Assembly (NCBI RefSeq): GCF_000611645.1
Contig: NW_014012800.1
Coordinates: 1 to 19,914 of the forward strand
Direction of reading: 5' to 3'
Length of the DNA: 19,914 nucleotides
From: Monoraphidium neglectum
Taxonomy: Eukaryota; Chlorophyta; Chlorophyceae; Sphaeropleales; Selenastraceae
Positions 1 through 9,592 of the stretch are shown here, in pieces. Below the pieces are notes generated by a model, which was given only the letters and a program-made list of their open reading frames with translations, had not been told where the DNA came from and ran no database searches. The position numbers and the translations under genes were made by a program. Positions within the stretch are counted from its first letter, which is position 1, and each line of letters begins with the position of its first letter.

Positions 1-20
1 CGCACGCACGCACGCACGCA

Positions 21-84
<64 letters not shown>

Positions 85-131
85 CACATTTTCGCTCGCG
101 CGCGTTCTGCCCGCACTCGCAAACCTCACAC
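1..131 (+). repeat. CGCA / CA microsatellite in a dynein intron
   Basis: Five CGCA units (1-20) run into an almost pure CA tract at 25-77, interrupted by CGCA and resumed to 88. It lies downstream of the dynein exon ending at 132, so it is intronic. The alternating purine-pyrimidine sequence is of the kind that can adopt Z-DNA. It continues past the left edge, so its true length is unknown. Confidence 0.95.
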
Positions 132-3100
132 CTTTGCCGCCACGTCGTCCACGCGCCCGGCAGCCGCCACCACCGCATCAAACGTGGCCAGCGCAGACGC
201 CCTCAGCTCCTCCAGCGGCGGGCTGAACGCCACGGAGTCGCCCTGCGTCGTTCGAAAGTGGTTTGGAGCCGGCCCGCAAAGCAGTGCCCGTTGATGCGAG
301 GCAGTGGCAGCAGGGCGAAGCTGAAGCACTCTTGTCGGCTCCAGTGAGGGTGCTCAGCATGGGCATCTGTCGAGGGAGGGGGAACAAAACACCCTCCCAA
401 AGAATGACCCGGAATCCGTTATGGTTGACAGGAGCATGTACATGTGAGGCCTCTTCCACACACCTGCAGCACCAGCTGCGCCGCAAACAGCGGCGGCGGG
501 TGCGGCGTGTACGCGTCGCCGCCCCACGACGCAAAGGGCCCGCGAGTGGCGCGCCAGTGCGCGTGCGTGCTTGCGCCCGCGTTGCCGTTGCGTGCCGCGG
601 CAGTGATGGCGTCGGGGTGGGCGCTGGGATAGCCTGTCGGCGGTGGGATGATGATGGTTGGTGGCGTGATTGGCGGACGGATGGGCTGTTGATGGTGAGT
701 ATGATGGGTGGGACATTTCACGCGAAATAATACAAGGGGTGAAACTCAACAGAGCCTTGTTCGTGCGCTCGGCAGCGAGGCGCACAGCGAAGCTCGCAGG
801 CCTGCACACACATGCTTGCGCCACCCCACACACAGACACATGCACCCGCACGCCCGCACCCACCCAGCCTCCATCCCCCAGACACACTAACACCCCCCCT
901 CCCCCGGCCCGCACGCACGCGCACGTTACAAGCCAGCACAGGCGTGCGTTCGCAAGCATTTGTAGCCGCCAGCCGGACCACGTTCGCAAGAAAACAGAAA
1001 GATCAGTCGCACCCACCTGCCAGCGCCTCGGCGCCGCCAGGGGCAGTGTCCAGTGCCTCCCAGAATTCGGCATATCGCCCCAGGCTGGCCAGCACGCAGC
1101 CAGCCAGGTCGCGGCCCATGACGCGCGCGATCAGCCGCGCGCAGCGCAGCGCGGCGGCGGGGTCGGCGGGCGGGCCCTCCAGGTGGACCTCCTGAATGAT
1201 GATTGATGCACACAGTATTGTGTTCCTTTCGTCAGCATTTGGGAAAAAGGCGCACGACGCGTGAAGCGGAAGCTTGCTTCAAGGGTGCACGTGCGCCCCA
1301 GCGACTACCTCCTTGTGCATCCTGGTGAGGTTCACGACAACGCACGAGCAGCAATGCAGCGACCTTCTTCATGCGCCAACAGCCAGAGGCAGCAACCATC
1401 CTTTTCAAAACACAACGCTAATTCCCCAGTCGGCAGCTCCCTGCTCAGCCCACCCCTCTCCCCCGCACAACACACGCACGCACACACACACACACACACA
1501 CGTGCGCATGCATGCACCATGCAGAACATGTTTGGCCCCTTGAACCCACCTGCCGCCGCCTGTCACCTTCCGGCGTGTCCTCCTCTTCGTCATATCCCAG
1601 GCTGTCACCAGGGCCCTCCGCATTTGCCCTGCCATTGATTGGTTTGCGTGTGCACTCCATGGGTGCGTTTGCAATGTTTTGGGACGGGAAGGCAAATAAT
1701 ATTCTGGCAGCTGTAGAACAGGACTCCCAGCTATCAGGGGGTACGGCATTGTTGCCCCGCAGTGTGTACGCCGTGCATCGCCCCACCTGTCACCAATCCT
1801 GAGCAGCTCCTCGCAGATGTTGGACGCCTGATGTGTGTGTGTGTGTGCGCGTGTGGGGGGGGCGGGGTGTCGGCATAAAGCATGCGGGTCAGATAATCTC
1901 ACAAAGCCAAGGGCTGACACAATACATCGCAACGGGCTTGGAGGGGTCACAAGCACAGGGTGGCGTGCACACAAATGCGTGTGGCAGAAAGGTCGGCCAG
2001 TCAGGCGCAGTCTCTGTGTGAATCTCTTTTTTTGGGGGGGGGGGGACAGCAGCCGCCCGCACCTTCATGGCCCAGTCGCACTGCAGAAGCTCCATCTGGG
2101 TCTCGAGGTGCTGCCTCTGCGGATTGGAGCGGTGTCAAAAGGTGCTAAGAGTAAGGGGGAAGACAAGGACAAGATCACAATGGGCTCAGGTGGCCTGCCC
2201 TGCAGTGAATACAGTTTAGGGTTGAGAGTTTTGAAGGTACACCGTTTGAACATGGCGGAGGCAGAGAAGAGGTGCAGGAAAAAAGCGGGGACATGGGGTG
2301 TGACGAAGGGAAAACCGCCAGGTATTCTGAGACAATCACCCTACAGCATTGTAATAAATCAACGCGTCAACAAGACACAAAGAACAGCAGCCTCCCCGGA
2401 CACCAGACTGCTGCCCGGCCCACCACACGCGAAGCTGATGCAGCCGGCGCGCCCGCACGCACCTGGACCACCATGAATGTGGTCAGCGGCGCCGGCCGCT
2501 GCAGGTCTGCTTGGGTGGTGTCCACCAGGGGCAGGCCCGAGATGTCCATCAGCCTGTTTGTTTTTTGGAGCGGTGAGTGTTTGTGACCCAGGTATACGGC
2601 GGACGTGCACAAGAAAACAAGATGCACGGTTTGGTGGGCGGTGCGCCCGCAAGGGAGCTTTCAAAAGACAGGCAGCTGCAGAGCCCCGCACAAGCAGGGA
2701 TATGAGCAGCGAAGGCGCGGTCGCGGGGTGGGCGAGCTCATCGCGGGCGTGCTGTGCTCATCAGGCAGCCCAGCTGGGGGTTGGGGGTGCAGCAGGGGAT
2801 GGCTGAAGGCGGCCTAGTCAGCGCTGGCGGGGAAGGGGGATGCACATGCGGGCGGGCTCACCCCTGGTACAGCTGCAGGGCGTTGAGCAGCCGCGGGTGC
2901 GCCAGCGGCGACAGCCGCTCCACCTGGCGCAGCGGTTGGGCGGGTTAGAGCGGTTGTGGGGGCGGCGTTCCTTCAGTCGCACGAGAGCGAATCGATTCAG
3001 TGAACCCTTGAAGCTGCGGCATGCGACGAGCGTTGTCTAGCTGCATGTGCAGGATGAGGTCGTCCCGTTACATTGCTGGTGGCCAGAGGTCACACTGCTG

Positions 3101-6100
3101 GTGTGCACAACATGCCAAAACCTCCCAGCAATGCCAAGATCTCCCAGCTCAGGGCCAACCCCAAGATCAGGGAGCAGCAGCAGCCCCCCTCCCCCCCGCC
3201 ACACCTGGGCCAGAGCCACAGCAAAGCCCTGCTGCCCGACGTCCTCTGAGCTCCAGATCACACCGTTGGCCGCGGCGACCTCACGCCCCGGCGGCAGGCC
3301 TCCCAGCGGCACGCAGCCCTGCGCACGCATGCGGATTTTCATGGGGGGAGGGGGAGCGCAGGCGGGGTGTCGGCGAGTGATGCGCAGCCTCTGTTGTCCC
3401 CACGCGACATGCGAAGTGTGGGCACAGAGAGCTGTCCACGTGCCTTGATGGAACGAGCGTGCTCTCTTGCCAACGACGACAGCCAGGCCGCGCACCTGCC
3501 GGGGCGCAGGCTGCAGGGGCACCCGCACGGGCGCGATGCCGGCAGATGACAGGTGCACCGCGCCCTCTGGCGTCTCGAACTGGCCGTCCACGATCGCGGC
3601 GTTGACGGCGAACGCGTACAGCTGGGCACACCCAGAGAAGAGGGCTGCGAGTGGAAAGGGGGGGTGACGACGCACGTGCGTGGCGGCCCGCAGCGGTAAG
3701 GGCAGTGTGGAAGGAAGACATGGGAATTCGGGCAGGCTGGGAACAACCCAGCAACTGGCAATTTGTCAACAGGGGTGCGAATGCCGGGCGCTGGACGCAC
3801 ACAGGAATTTGGTAAGCCAGGCATACACATACCAAAACGTGTTGTATGGTGACAGGCCTGTTATGAAATCCCTTCCCCGTATGCGAAACTCCTAGTATCT
3901 GAAATCACAGCAAGCCCACCTTCAGAGGCCGCCGGGTGCCTGCTGACCAGGCCGCCCCCAACACGCCGCGCGATGCGCCGCCGCCAGCGGGCGTCCTGCA
4001 GCGACCGGTTGTGCAGCGGCAGGCGCTCCACGTAGCGGCAGTAGCGAGCCTCCGCCTCGGCCTGGGGTTGCAGGAGGGGGCACACAGTTGTGCAATCACC
4101 AGTTGAAAATGTCATGAGGGGAGATGGGATGCAACTTGCAAAACACCGTATCACAGGGAAGCTGCGATGCAGCAGCGGCAGCAGGCACGCCAACGGGGCA
4201 TTTTCACTCTGCAATCAGGCCCCCTGTGCGAGCTGTTGTAGGATCACAGTCAACGACAAAACCCTGGGGTTACGCAACCCAAGCGGCGGCCGCGCCCACC
4301 TCGGCCTGCCGCCGCCGCGCCTGCTGCAGCCGGAATCTGAAGCCAGCCGCGCTCTCGCCGTCAAACAGCAGGTTGAGCCGCTTCACCCACTTGGCCAGTC
4401 CGTTGGAAACCCACACGACGCGCCACTGGTCCTTAGACCTGCATTTTGGGATGAATGTGCTCAGCCATGGCAGCACGGTTGCAAATTGACGCCATGCTCC
4501 AAAACGGATCCCACCCTGGCGGTGGCGCAGCAGCCCGGCGCGGCGCTGCGGCGGCCCCTATGTGGCGTTCAAGCATGCCAACTGGCCGACCTAGAGCTCG
4601 GGCGTCTGCAGCGAGCTCCAGCCGCCGCCAGTCAGGCGCAATGCATAAACCCCACAGTTTCATCTAGCTGGGTGCTGAAGCGGGGCGGCGGGCCGCTCTC
4701 CTCCGCTACGACATGACGTAAACAAGGATACCGACAAGCAAGCAGATGCTGCCTCACCCATCATACTCCACCGCCGTGCACGCCGCCCAGCCAAACGCGC
4801 CGCTGGGGTCGTAGAACCTCGACCGCGCAGGCAGCCCAGCCGCGCCGCCCGCCAGCGCGGCCGAGAGCAGCGCGGGCCGGTCCGCCGCGTCCATCTCAGG
4901 TGAATCGAAGAACTCCAGAGGCAGCGCCGCGTCGGTCTTTGTTGGGAACTGCGGCGCGGGTGCGGGCGCCACGTGTCTACTCGGGGGCGTGTCGGCTCGA
5001 AATTTCACGAGCGGTGCACGCCAACAGGGGTGCGCCGTCTGGAGGCGGCCTTTGCAGCGCTGGGCTCTGTTAGGCAGCTGCTGCCCATGAGGCGCGCTGA
5101 TGTCACCTTCAGGCCTGCGATTCCTCCCTGGGCCCCTTACCCCCAAACTCCCTGCTGCGTCGTGCACTGAACCAAACCCACCACCCATCAAAGACAAGCC
5201 GTTTCCCAACCCTTGGGTGCAGCCCTTTCCCCCTCTCGACTGCACCTGAGCGGTCTTGGGCCGTATTGTCGCTGCTGCCGCGTCCTCGCTGCCCCCGCCG
5301 CCAAGCACCCCATCGTCCCCAACCGGTACCCACGCAAACGGGTCCTCCGCAGCTGCCGCCGCCCGGCCGCCGCCGCCGCTGCCGCACCCGCCGCTCGTTG
5401 GTGCTGCTGCGGCGGCAGCCCCCCCCGCTGCCGTTGCGGATGCCGCAGCAGCCATGTCTTCCCTGATACCACCCAGCAGGTGGGTTCGCGGCGGATAGCT
5501 GCCGCCCGCCCCGGGATCGTACCGCAGGCACATGCTTGCCGCCACCGCAGCCGCCACGGCCGGCGCGCCATCCACAACACCACCGGCATGCTGTCCTGCT
5601 GAAGCTGCAGCGCTCGGCGCGTCATCAGTGACACCTGCATTGCTGAAAGCGACACTTTCCTTTGTGAACGCATCCTCCAGCCCTCCAGCGCCGCCCGCCA
5701 GGGCCCCGGCGACGCGCCCTGACCCCTGCTGCTGCTGCTGCTGCTGCTGCTGCCGCCCCAGCGGCCGGGGCACAGGCCGGCCGCGTGCCGCCTTGATGCC
5801 TGTCAGGTTGGAAACACAACATCTGGATGTCCTCTGGCACAACCAAAGCATAAAGACCGACATAAAGTTCATGTGTACCTCCTGCTGCACATATCATGAA
5901 TCCTGTTTGTAGGCAGTCCGACACAGCCTGCGACTGACACAGCGCATCGCGATTTTCTCACCTCCGCCAGCAGGGTCCCCCGGTGTGTTGAGAAGCGCAG
6001 CGTTCCCCGACGCCGCAGCCGCGTCAAAGAGTGCTTTGGGCAGACGTATCTGCGCATGCATGAAGGCGTGTGTGCTCGTCGACATGGGCTCGAATGCAAG

Positions 6101-6130
6101 ACTGGGGCCAGGCGCCAGCATACGGCACAT
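132..6130 (-). CDS. Axonemal dynein heavy chain, N-terminal tail (3' part outside window)
   Basis: Motor subunit of an axonemal dynein; only the tail that binds other chains and the doublet is here, not the AAA motor. Exons (minus): 6130-5962, 5799-5246, 4948-4758, 4438-4300, 4061-3920, 3644-3496, 3318-3205, 2923-2862, 2553-2463, 2116-2063, 1827-1787, 1628-1550, 1191-1017, 633-464, 320-132. All junctions keep phase, giving 773 residues. Family signals are LEFFDSPEMD (about residues 252-261), ARSRFYD followed by AVEYDG (ending at 305), WVKRLNLLFD in exon 4, EAEARYCRYVERLPL in exon 5, and FSPPLEEL (742-749), the segment that precedes the linker. Residues about 57-241 are low-complexity Gln/Ala/Gly, including nine Gln. 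This order resembles DNAH1-type single-headed inner-arm chains; that subclass is my inference (about 50%). The start is uncertain: in-frame ATGs lie at 6130, 6121 and 6085. The 5246/4948 junction is optional, because the 297-base intron is also open in frame. Confidence 0.85.
1471..1502 (+). repeat. CA microsatellite in a dynein intron
   Basis: An interrupted CA tract inside the 358-base intron between the dynein exons 1628-1550 and 1191-1017. It is similar in composition to the tract at the left edge. Confidence 0.9.
1831..1866 (+). repeat. GT/G-rich tract next to a dynein splice acceptor
   Basis: A GT repeat followed by a G run. On the minus (coding) strand it reads as a C run and then an AC repeat, ending at the acceptor of the 41-base exon 1827-1787. 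It occupies the place of the usual polypyrimidine tract. Confidence 0.85.
2027..2045 (+). repeat. T7-G12 homopolymer run in a dynein intron
   Basis: Seven T followed by twelve G within the intron between the dynein exons 2116-2063 and 1827-1787. No function is evident. Its length is likely to vary and to be prone to sequencing error. Confidence 0.9.
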
Positions 6131-6608
6131 GCAGCAGGGGCAGCACGAGCAGCAGCTCGGCAACGCCGCCGACAGAGGGTTAGTGCTCGCACCTTGACCG
6201 GAGCCGAGGATCGATCCATCGTCCTCTCCTCCTGCCGTAGCCTGCAGAAAACACGCACGGCTCGATCTTGTGTTGACCTGATCGGACCCCGGTGATCTTA
6301 CAACTTTCAAGGCTCACCTGTGTTCGGAGCCCATCCAGATGTCAGACTACATATGAGCCTCACCGCGCTGTCCCATACACGCCCTACAAGATCGCCTCGC
6401 GTTCTTCAATGCTTCTAGCGCTGCATCATGCAGGCTGCATGGGTCAATTGTACAGTGCGTTATGATGTGCCGTCGTTCCAGAGCCGAGATAATTCAGTGG
6501 CATTCAATACTGCCGTGGTGACATGGACATGAGGGCGGCAGCCGCGCCCGCTGCACTGCGGCACTGGCCATCTCCCACCCGCAACGAATTTTCCACGATG
6601 ATCGCGCA
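6131..6608. other. Interval between the glycosyltransferase stop and the dynein start
   Basis: Both flanking genes are on the minus strand, so this holds the 3' end of the glycosyltransferase transcript and the dynein 5' leader. The dynein first coding exon can be extended upstream to an acceptor at 6242 (open frame 6241-6131, Cys-rich). A donor-like CACAG|GTGAGC ends at 6318, after a short frame starting at ATG 6334. Joining that ATG to 6241 would be out of frame with the dynein, so I read it as a possible 5'UTR exon or upstream ORF. No other gene is seen. Confidence 0.5.
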
Positions 6609-6613
6609 TTACA
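6609..6613 (-). terminator. TGTAA element overlapping the glycosyltransferase stop codon
   Basis: On the minus strand the gene ends GCTGTGTAA, so the TAA stop is itself the end of a TGTAA element. If used as the polyadenylation signal, the transcript would end just after its stop codon. It may be coincidence. Confidence 0.3.
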
Positions 6614-8949
6614 CAGCCGATCTGCTCACCAGCCGCTCCTTGAACAGCGCATACACCCGCCGCACCCGTGCCAGCTGCGCCTCGTCCCCTGCCGTGCCAG
6701 GCGCGGCCCTCCACGTGGCAGCGCGCTTGTGCGGAGCTGTCACAAGAAACGCCCTGGGAAAGACCTGCACAAAATGGTATGTCATCATGCAGACAGTCAT
6801 TGAACCCATCTCTTTGGTAGCCAGTCGCTCCTGATGGCATGCAGTGTCCACACAGTAAAAACAAGCCTCCTGAGCGTTCAATCAAAGCACAGTCCAGACG
6901 ACCGGTCCAGCCTACCCTCCGCACATCCCAGCCTGAAGCTTCGCCCATAGCCCACCTTAAACCTGAACCCCAGGGAATTCAGGTGCGTCCCCATCTGCAC
7001 CTTGTTGAGCCCGTAACCCCTGAACGCCTCGCTCCAGGGCGGAAGCTGCCGCGCGGCCGCCACCCCCACCGGCTCAAAGTTGTCATGCCAGTTGGCATCC
7101 AGCAGGCTGTCCAAGCCCTCGCTGCCCTGGCCGCCATGGTCGGTACTCATTCCGTCGCTGCCGCCGCCAAGCGCCCACCACGCATCGTAGTTGACCGATG
7201 GCGTCTGTTGCGGGAACACTCCGCAGTGGAACGGCCGCAGGCCGCCAGCAATGTCCAGCTGGCGGAGCCGCTCCTTGGTCCGCGGCAGGGGGTCGCTGCC
7301 AGCCTCCCGCTTGCCCTGCCCAGCTGCCGCAGCTCCGCCTCTGCTTTCCAACACCACGGTCGATCCCGCAAGGCCGCCAGCGGCGGCAGCGGTGGCTGGG
7401 GTCGCGGCCTCGAACACCGGGAGGACCAGCATCAGAGGGGCCCCGCCGGGCGTGCTGGCCGCGACGAGCACAGCACGCGCCGCGGCCGACAGCTGCGCGT
7501 TTGAACACGGAGATTTGGGCGTGAGGACGTCAGCATGGGGTTCATTGTCAAAGGTGCAGGGCCCATGCGGCCACAACGGGCCGAGGGCTGTGGCAAGCTG
7601 TGGTCAAATCGAGGGCGGTCCGATGCAGGGCAGGACAGGGCCGTCGTCATCCCCTTTAGTGGCTGTGCATCCATGCATGCGAGCACACTTGTGCGTAAGC
7701 ACAGGAGCTAGTGCCAAGCAGCACCCCCGGTTGGGCTCCCAGCACTTCAATGCGATCAGGCAAAAGCGCCCGCCCCTGCGCGGGGTCAGGCGGGCGAACC
7801 TGCGGGCAGGCGCCCTCCTCCCCACTCAGCCCTTCCGCCAGTCCCTCGCTGGGGATCAGGTCGGCGTCAGCCTGCAGCACCAGTGGCGTGGTCACCTGTG
7901 GGTGCGGGATATGCACAAGGGAGGGAGGGGTTTCAATCAGCGCGTGGCGGACGCAGGTGACGTGGGTGAAGAAGTACAGTGGAGCTGATCTGCTCGAGCC
8001 ATCACCTGTGACCGGCAGAGCCGGGTGCGTGGCTGGTTAGTGCAGCTGGGTCACCGCCGCTTGCTAACACTAATTCAAAGCTGAAGCCCCTCGCCTCACC
8101 TGTGAAAGAGCCAGGTTCCGCAGCGCGTTGATGGGGTACAGCTGGTCGTAGGATGGCGCATCCTCGGGTGCAGGCGCGCCCTGGTTCGAGGCGCGTGGAG
8201 GGCGGAAGGCGGCACGGTTACAGAGGCCAGAAGATTGGGGCCAAGAGCTACTAGAATCACAGAGGCACAGAACTCATGCCTCGTGCTGCCACAGCACAGG
8301 GTGACAATCAGTTTGATCCTATTGCTGCGATTCGCGCGTGCAAGCCCCCACGCCAGCAGCACCGCAAAACGTTCCAACGGGCGGCAGCGGCACATGCGGG
8401 CCGCACGGGCCTGTCGCCGTTTTCCTACACACCTGCACGACACACCTGCGGCAGTGCTGACGCGCCCTCGCGCGCATAGTGCTTTGCGTAAAGCATCGAA
8501 ACCACCAAGTCTTGGTGAGGGTGCTGTTCGCTGTAGTGCTGGGCCAGGCTGAACACCAGTCGCTCCGCAGCTTCCGCGCTTGGATCCCCAGCTGGGCAGG
8601 GGCAGTACACGGCGACAGACGCGGGACCACCCCATGCAGCGGCCTGGCGGGAGAACGCCGGCCAGCGGTCGAGGCTGACTTGTGTAGCCAGCGTCACCAG
8701 GGGTGCCACAGATGGTGCAGGCGCTGCTTGGGTCGCTCCTGCGGGTGCCGCAGCGGTGCTCGGCCGGCGTCCAACGCGCAGCAGCGGCGCCTTGGTCGTG
8801 AACAGGATTGGCTGGGGGTCGAAGTCTGACAGCGCGCCATCCCCTGCTCTGAGCGGCACTGCTGCGGCGCGGCAAGTGACGCGGCAGCAACAGGGGTGTC
8901 GCGGCGCAGGCGCAGCTACAGGAACATGCGCCAGGGTGCTTTGACACAT
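6609..8949 (-). CDS. LARGE/B4GAT1-like glycosyltransferase (GT49 family)
   Basis: Predicted glycosyltransferase of the family containing the LARGE C-terminal domain and B4GAT1, which add sugars to glycoprotein glycans in the Golgi; its algal acceptor is unknown. Exons (minus): 8949-8446, 8180-8100, 7895-7689, 7492-6956, 6764-6609; all junctions are phase 0, giving 494 residues and TAA. Family signals in order: YPINALRNLALSQ (183-195); VTTPLVLQADADLIP (196-210) with the DxD-type DAD at 205-207; MLVLPVFE in exon 4; NFEPVGV, then FRGYGLNKVQ; and AFLVTAPHKRAATW near the C-terminus, the usual end of the domain. The end of exon 3 is uncertain: GGG|GTGCTG at 7725 is also in phase and would drop 12 residues. 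No signal anchor is visible after the ATG at 8949, so a 5' coding exon may be missing or targeting may differ. Family call confident; reaction not established. Confidence 0.85.
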
Positions 8950-9212
8950 GGTAAAAAAATGTAGTGGATTATTACATACGTTGCAAACCAGCTCGTCGAC
9001 ACTTATCACCGCGGTTGACGCGGTTGATAGATCTGTACAGTACACAGTATGTTTGCAAGCGTACAAACACGGTGCGACACGGCTTTATGGGAGCATTACC
9101 CAACGAAACTGCATGAAATCAGGGCGCCACACCAAGGACATCACTGCGTCGCGCACGCCGTTCAGCCACGTGCCTGCCGCGAAGCGACAACAAGTCGCGC
9201 GCAACCCCCTTC

Positions 9213-9235
9213 AACAATCGCGCCGGGCGATTGTT
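9213..9235. repeat. Perfect 9-bp inverted repeat, 5-base loop
   Basis: AACAATCGC at 9213-9221 and its exact complement GCGATTGTT at 9227-9235 flank GCCGG. It sits about 270 bases upstream of the glycosyltransferase ATG. It could be a binding site for a dimeric regulator, or could form a hairpin in a 5' leader if transcription starts near the TATATA element. It could also be chance. Confidence 0.7.
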
Positions 9236-9326
9236 AACCGACTTAGTGTGCCAGGCGTGCCATGACCAGCGCCGGCGCCTTGGCGCTCAAGGCATCCTCA
9301 GCCCCAATGCGAGGAGTCACTAGCCC

Positions 9327-9336
9327 CTATATATGC
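9327..9336 (-). promoter_or_regulatory. TATATA element, possible TATA box of the glycosyltransferase gene
   Basis: CTATATATG stands out in GC-rich surroundings about 380 bases upstream of the glycosyltransferase ATG. If used, it implies a 5' leader of roughly 350 bases or an unrecognised 5' intron. Position and composition are the only support. Confidence 0.3.
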
Positions 9337-9592
9337 TGAAGCTGAGATGCTGCTGCTTTGGTCCCCTCCTGCTGCAGTAATTGTCCATAGCTCCCAGGTC
9401 ACTGGCTTTGAAATCAATGTTCAAGACGCTTGCGATTCTTTGATAACACGTCCACATCCATACAGATGCCAGGTGTCCGCCCGCAATACAAGGTTGTGCC
9501 GGCAAGGAATACCAAAAAAATTGACTTCCCAAGGTCACAGGAAATTCTTGAGATCAAGACAAGTCTCACAAGAGCTCTCCCGGCTCAAGCGC

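Larger units (their letters stand above)
8950..9592. other. Intergenic: TauE/SafE 3' end and glycosyltransferase promoter
   Basis: Both neighbours are on the minus strand. The region should contain the 3'UTR of the transporter (stop at 9593) and the promoter and leader of the glycosyltransferase (ATG at 8949). A TATATA element at about 9329-9336 and a palindrome at 9213-9235 are the only structured elements I see. No TGTAA polyadenylation element occurs on the minus strand in the first roughly 350 bases after the transporter stop. No convincing coding region is present on either strand. Confidence 0.6.

Noticed and set aside
1..97. Tandem repeat considered as a telomere, centromere or CRISPR-like array
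   Set aside because: It is a plain CGCA/CA microsatellite, with no spacer structure and no telomeric TTTTAGGG-type units.
354..1073. Long minus-strand frame of about 239 codons at the left end
   Set aside because: It crosses two dynein exons in the wrong frame and reads through CA-rich intron sequence; composition only.
2990..3045. Possible small dynein exon reading LDNARRMPQLQGF on the minus strand
   Set aside because: It has an acceptor-like CATGCAG but no donor giving the required phase. Exons 3318-3205 and 2923-2862 already join in phase 0 across a 281-base intron.
4440..4663. Minus-strand frame reading KLWGLCIAPDWRRLELAAD as a dynein exon
   Set aside because: The exon ending at 4758 (phase 2) joins perfectly to 4438, giving EYDGSKDQWRVVW. 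This stretch is the intron between them.
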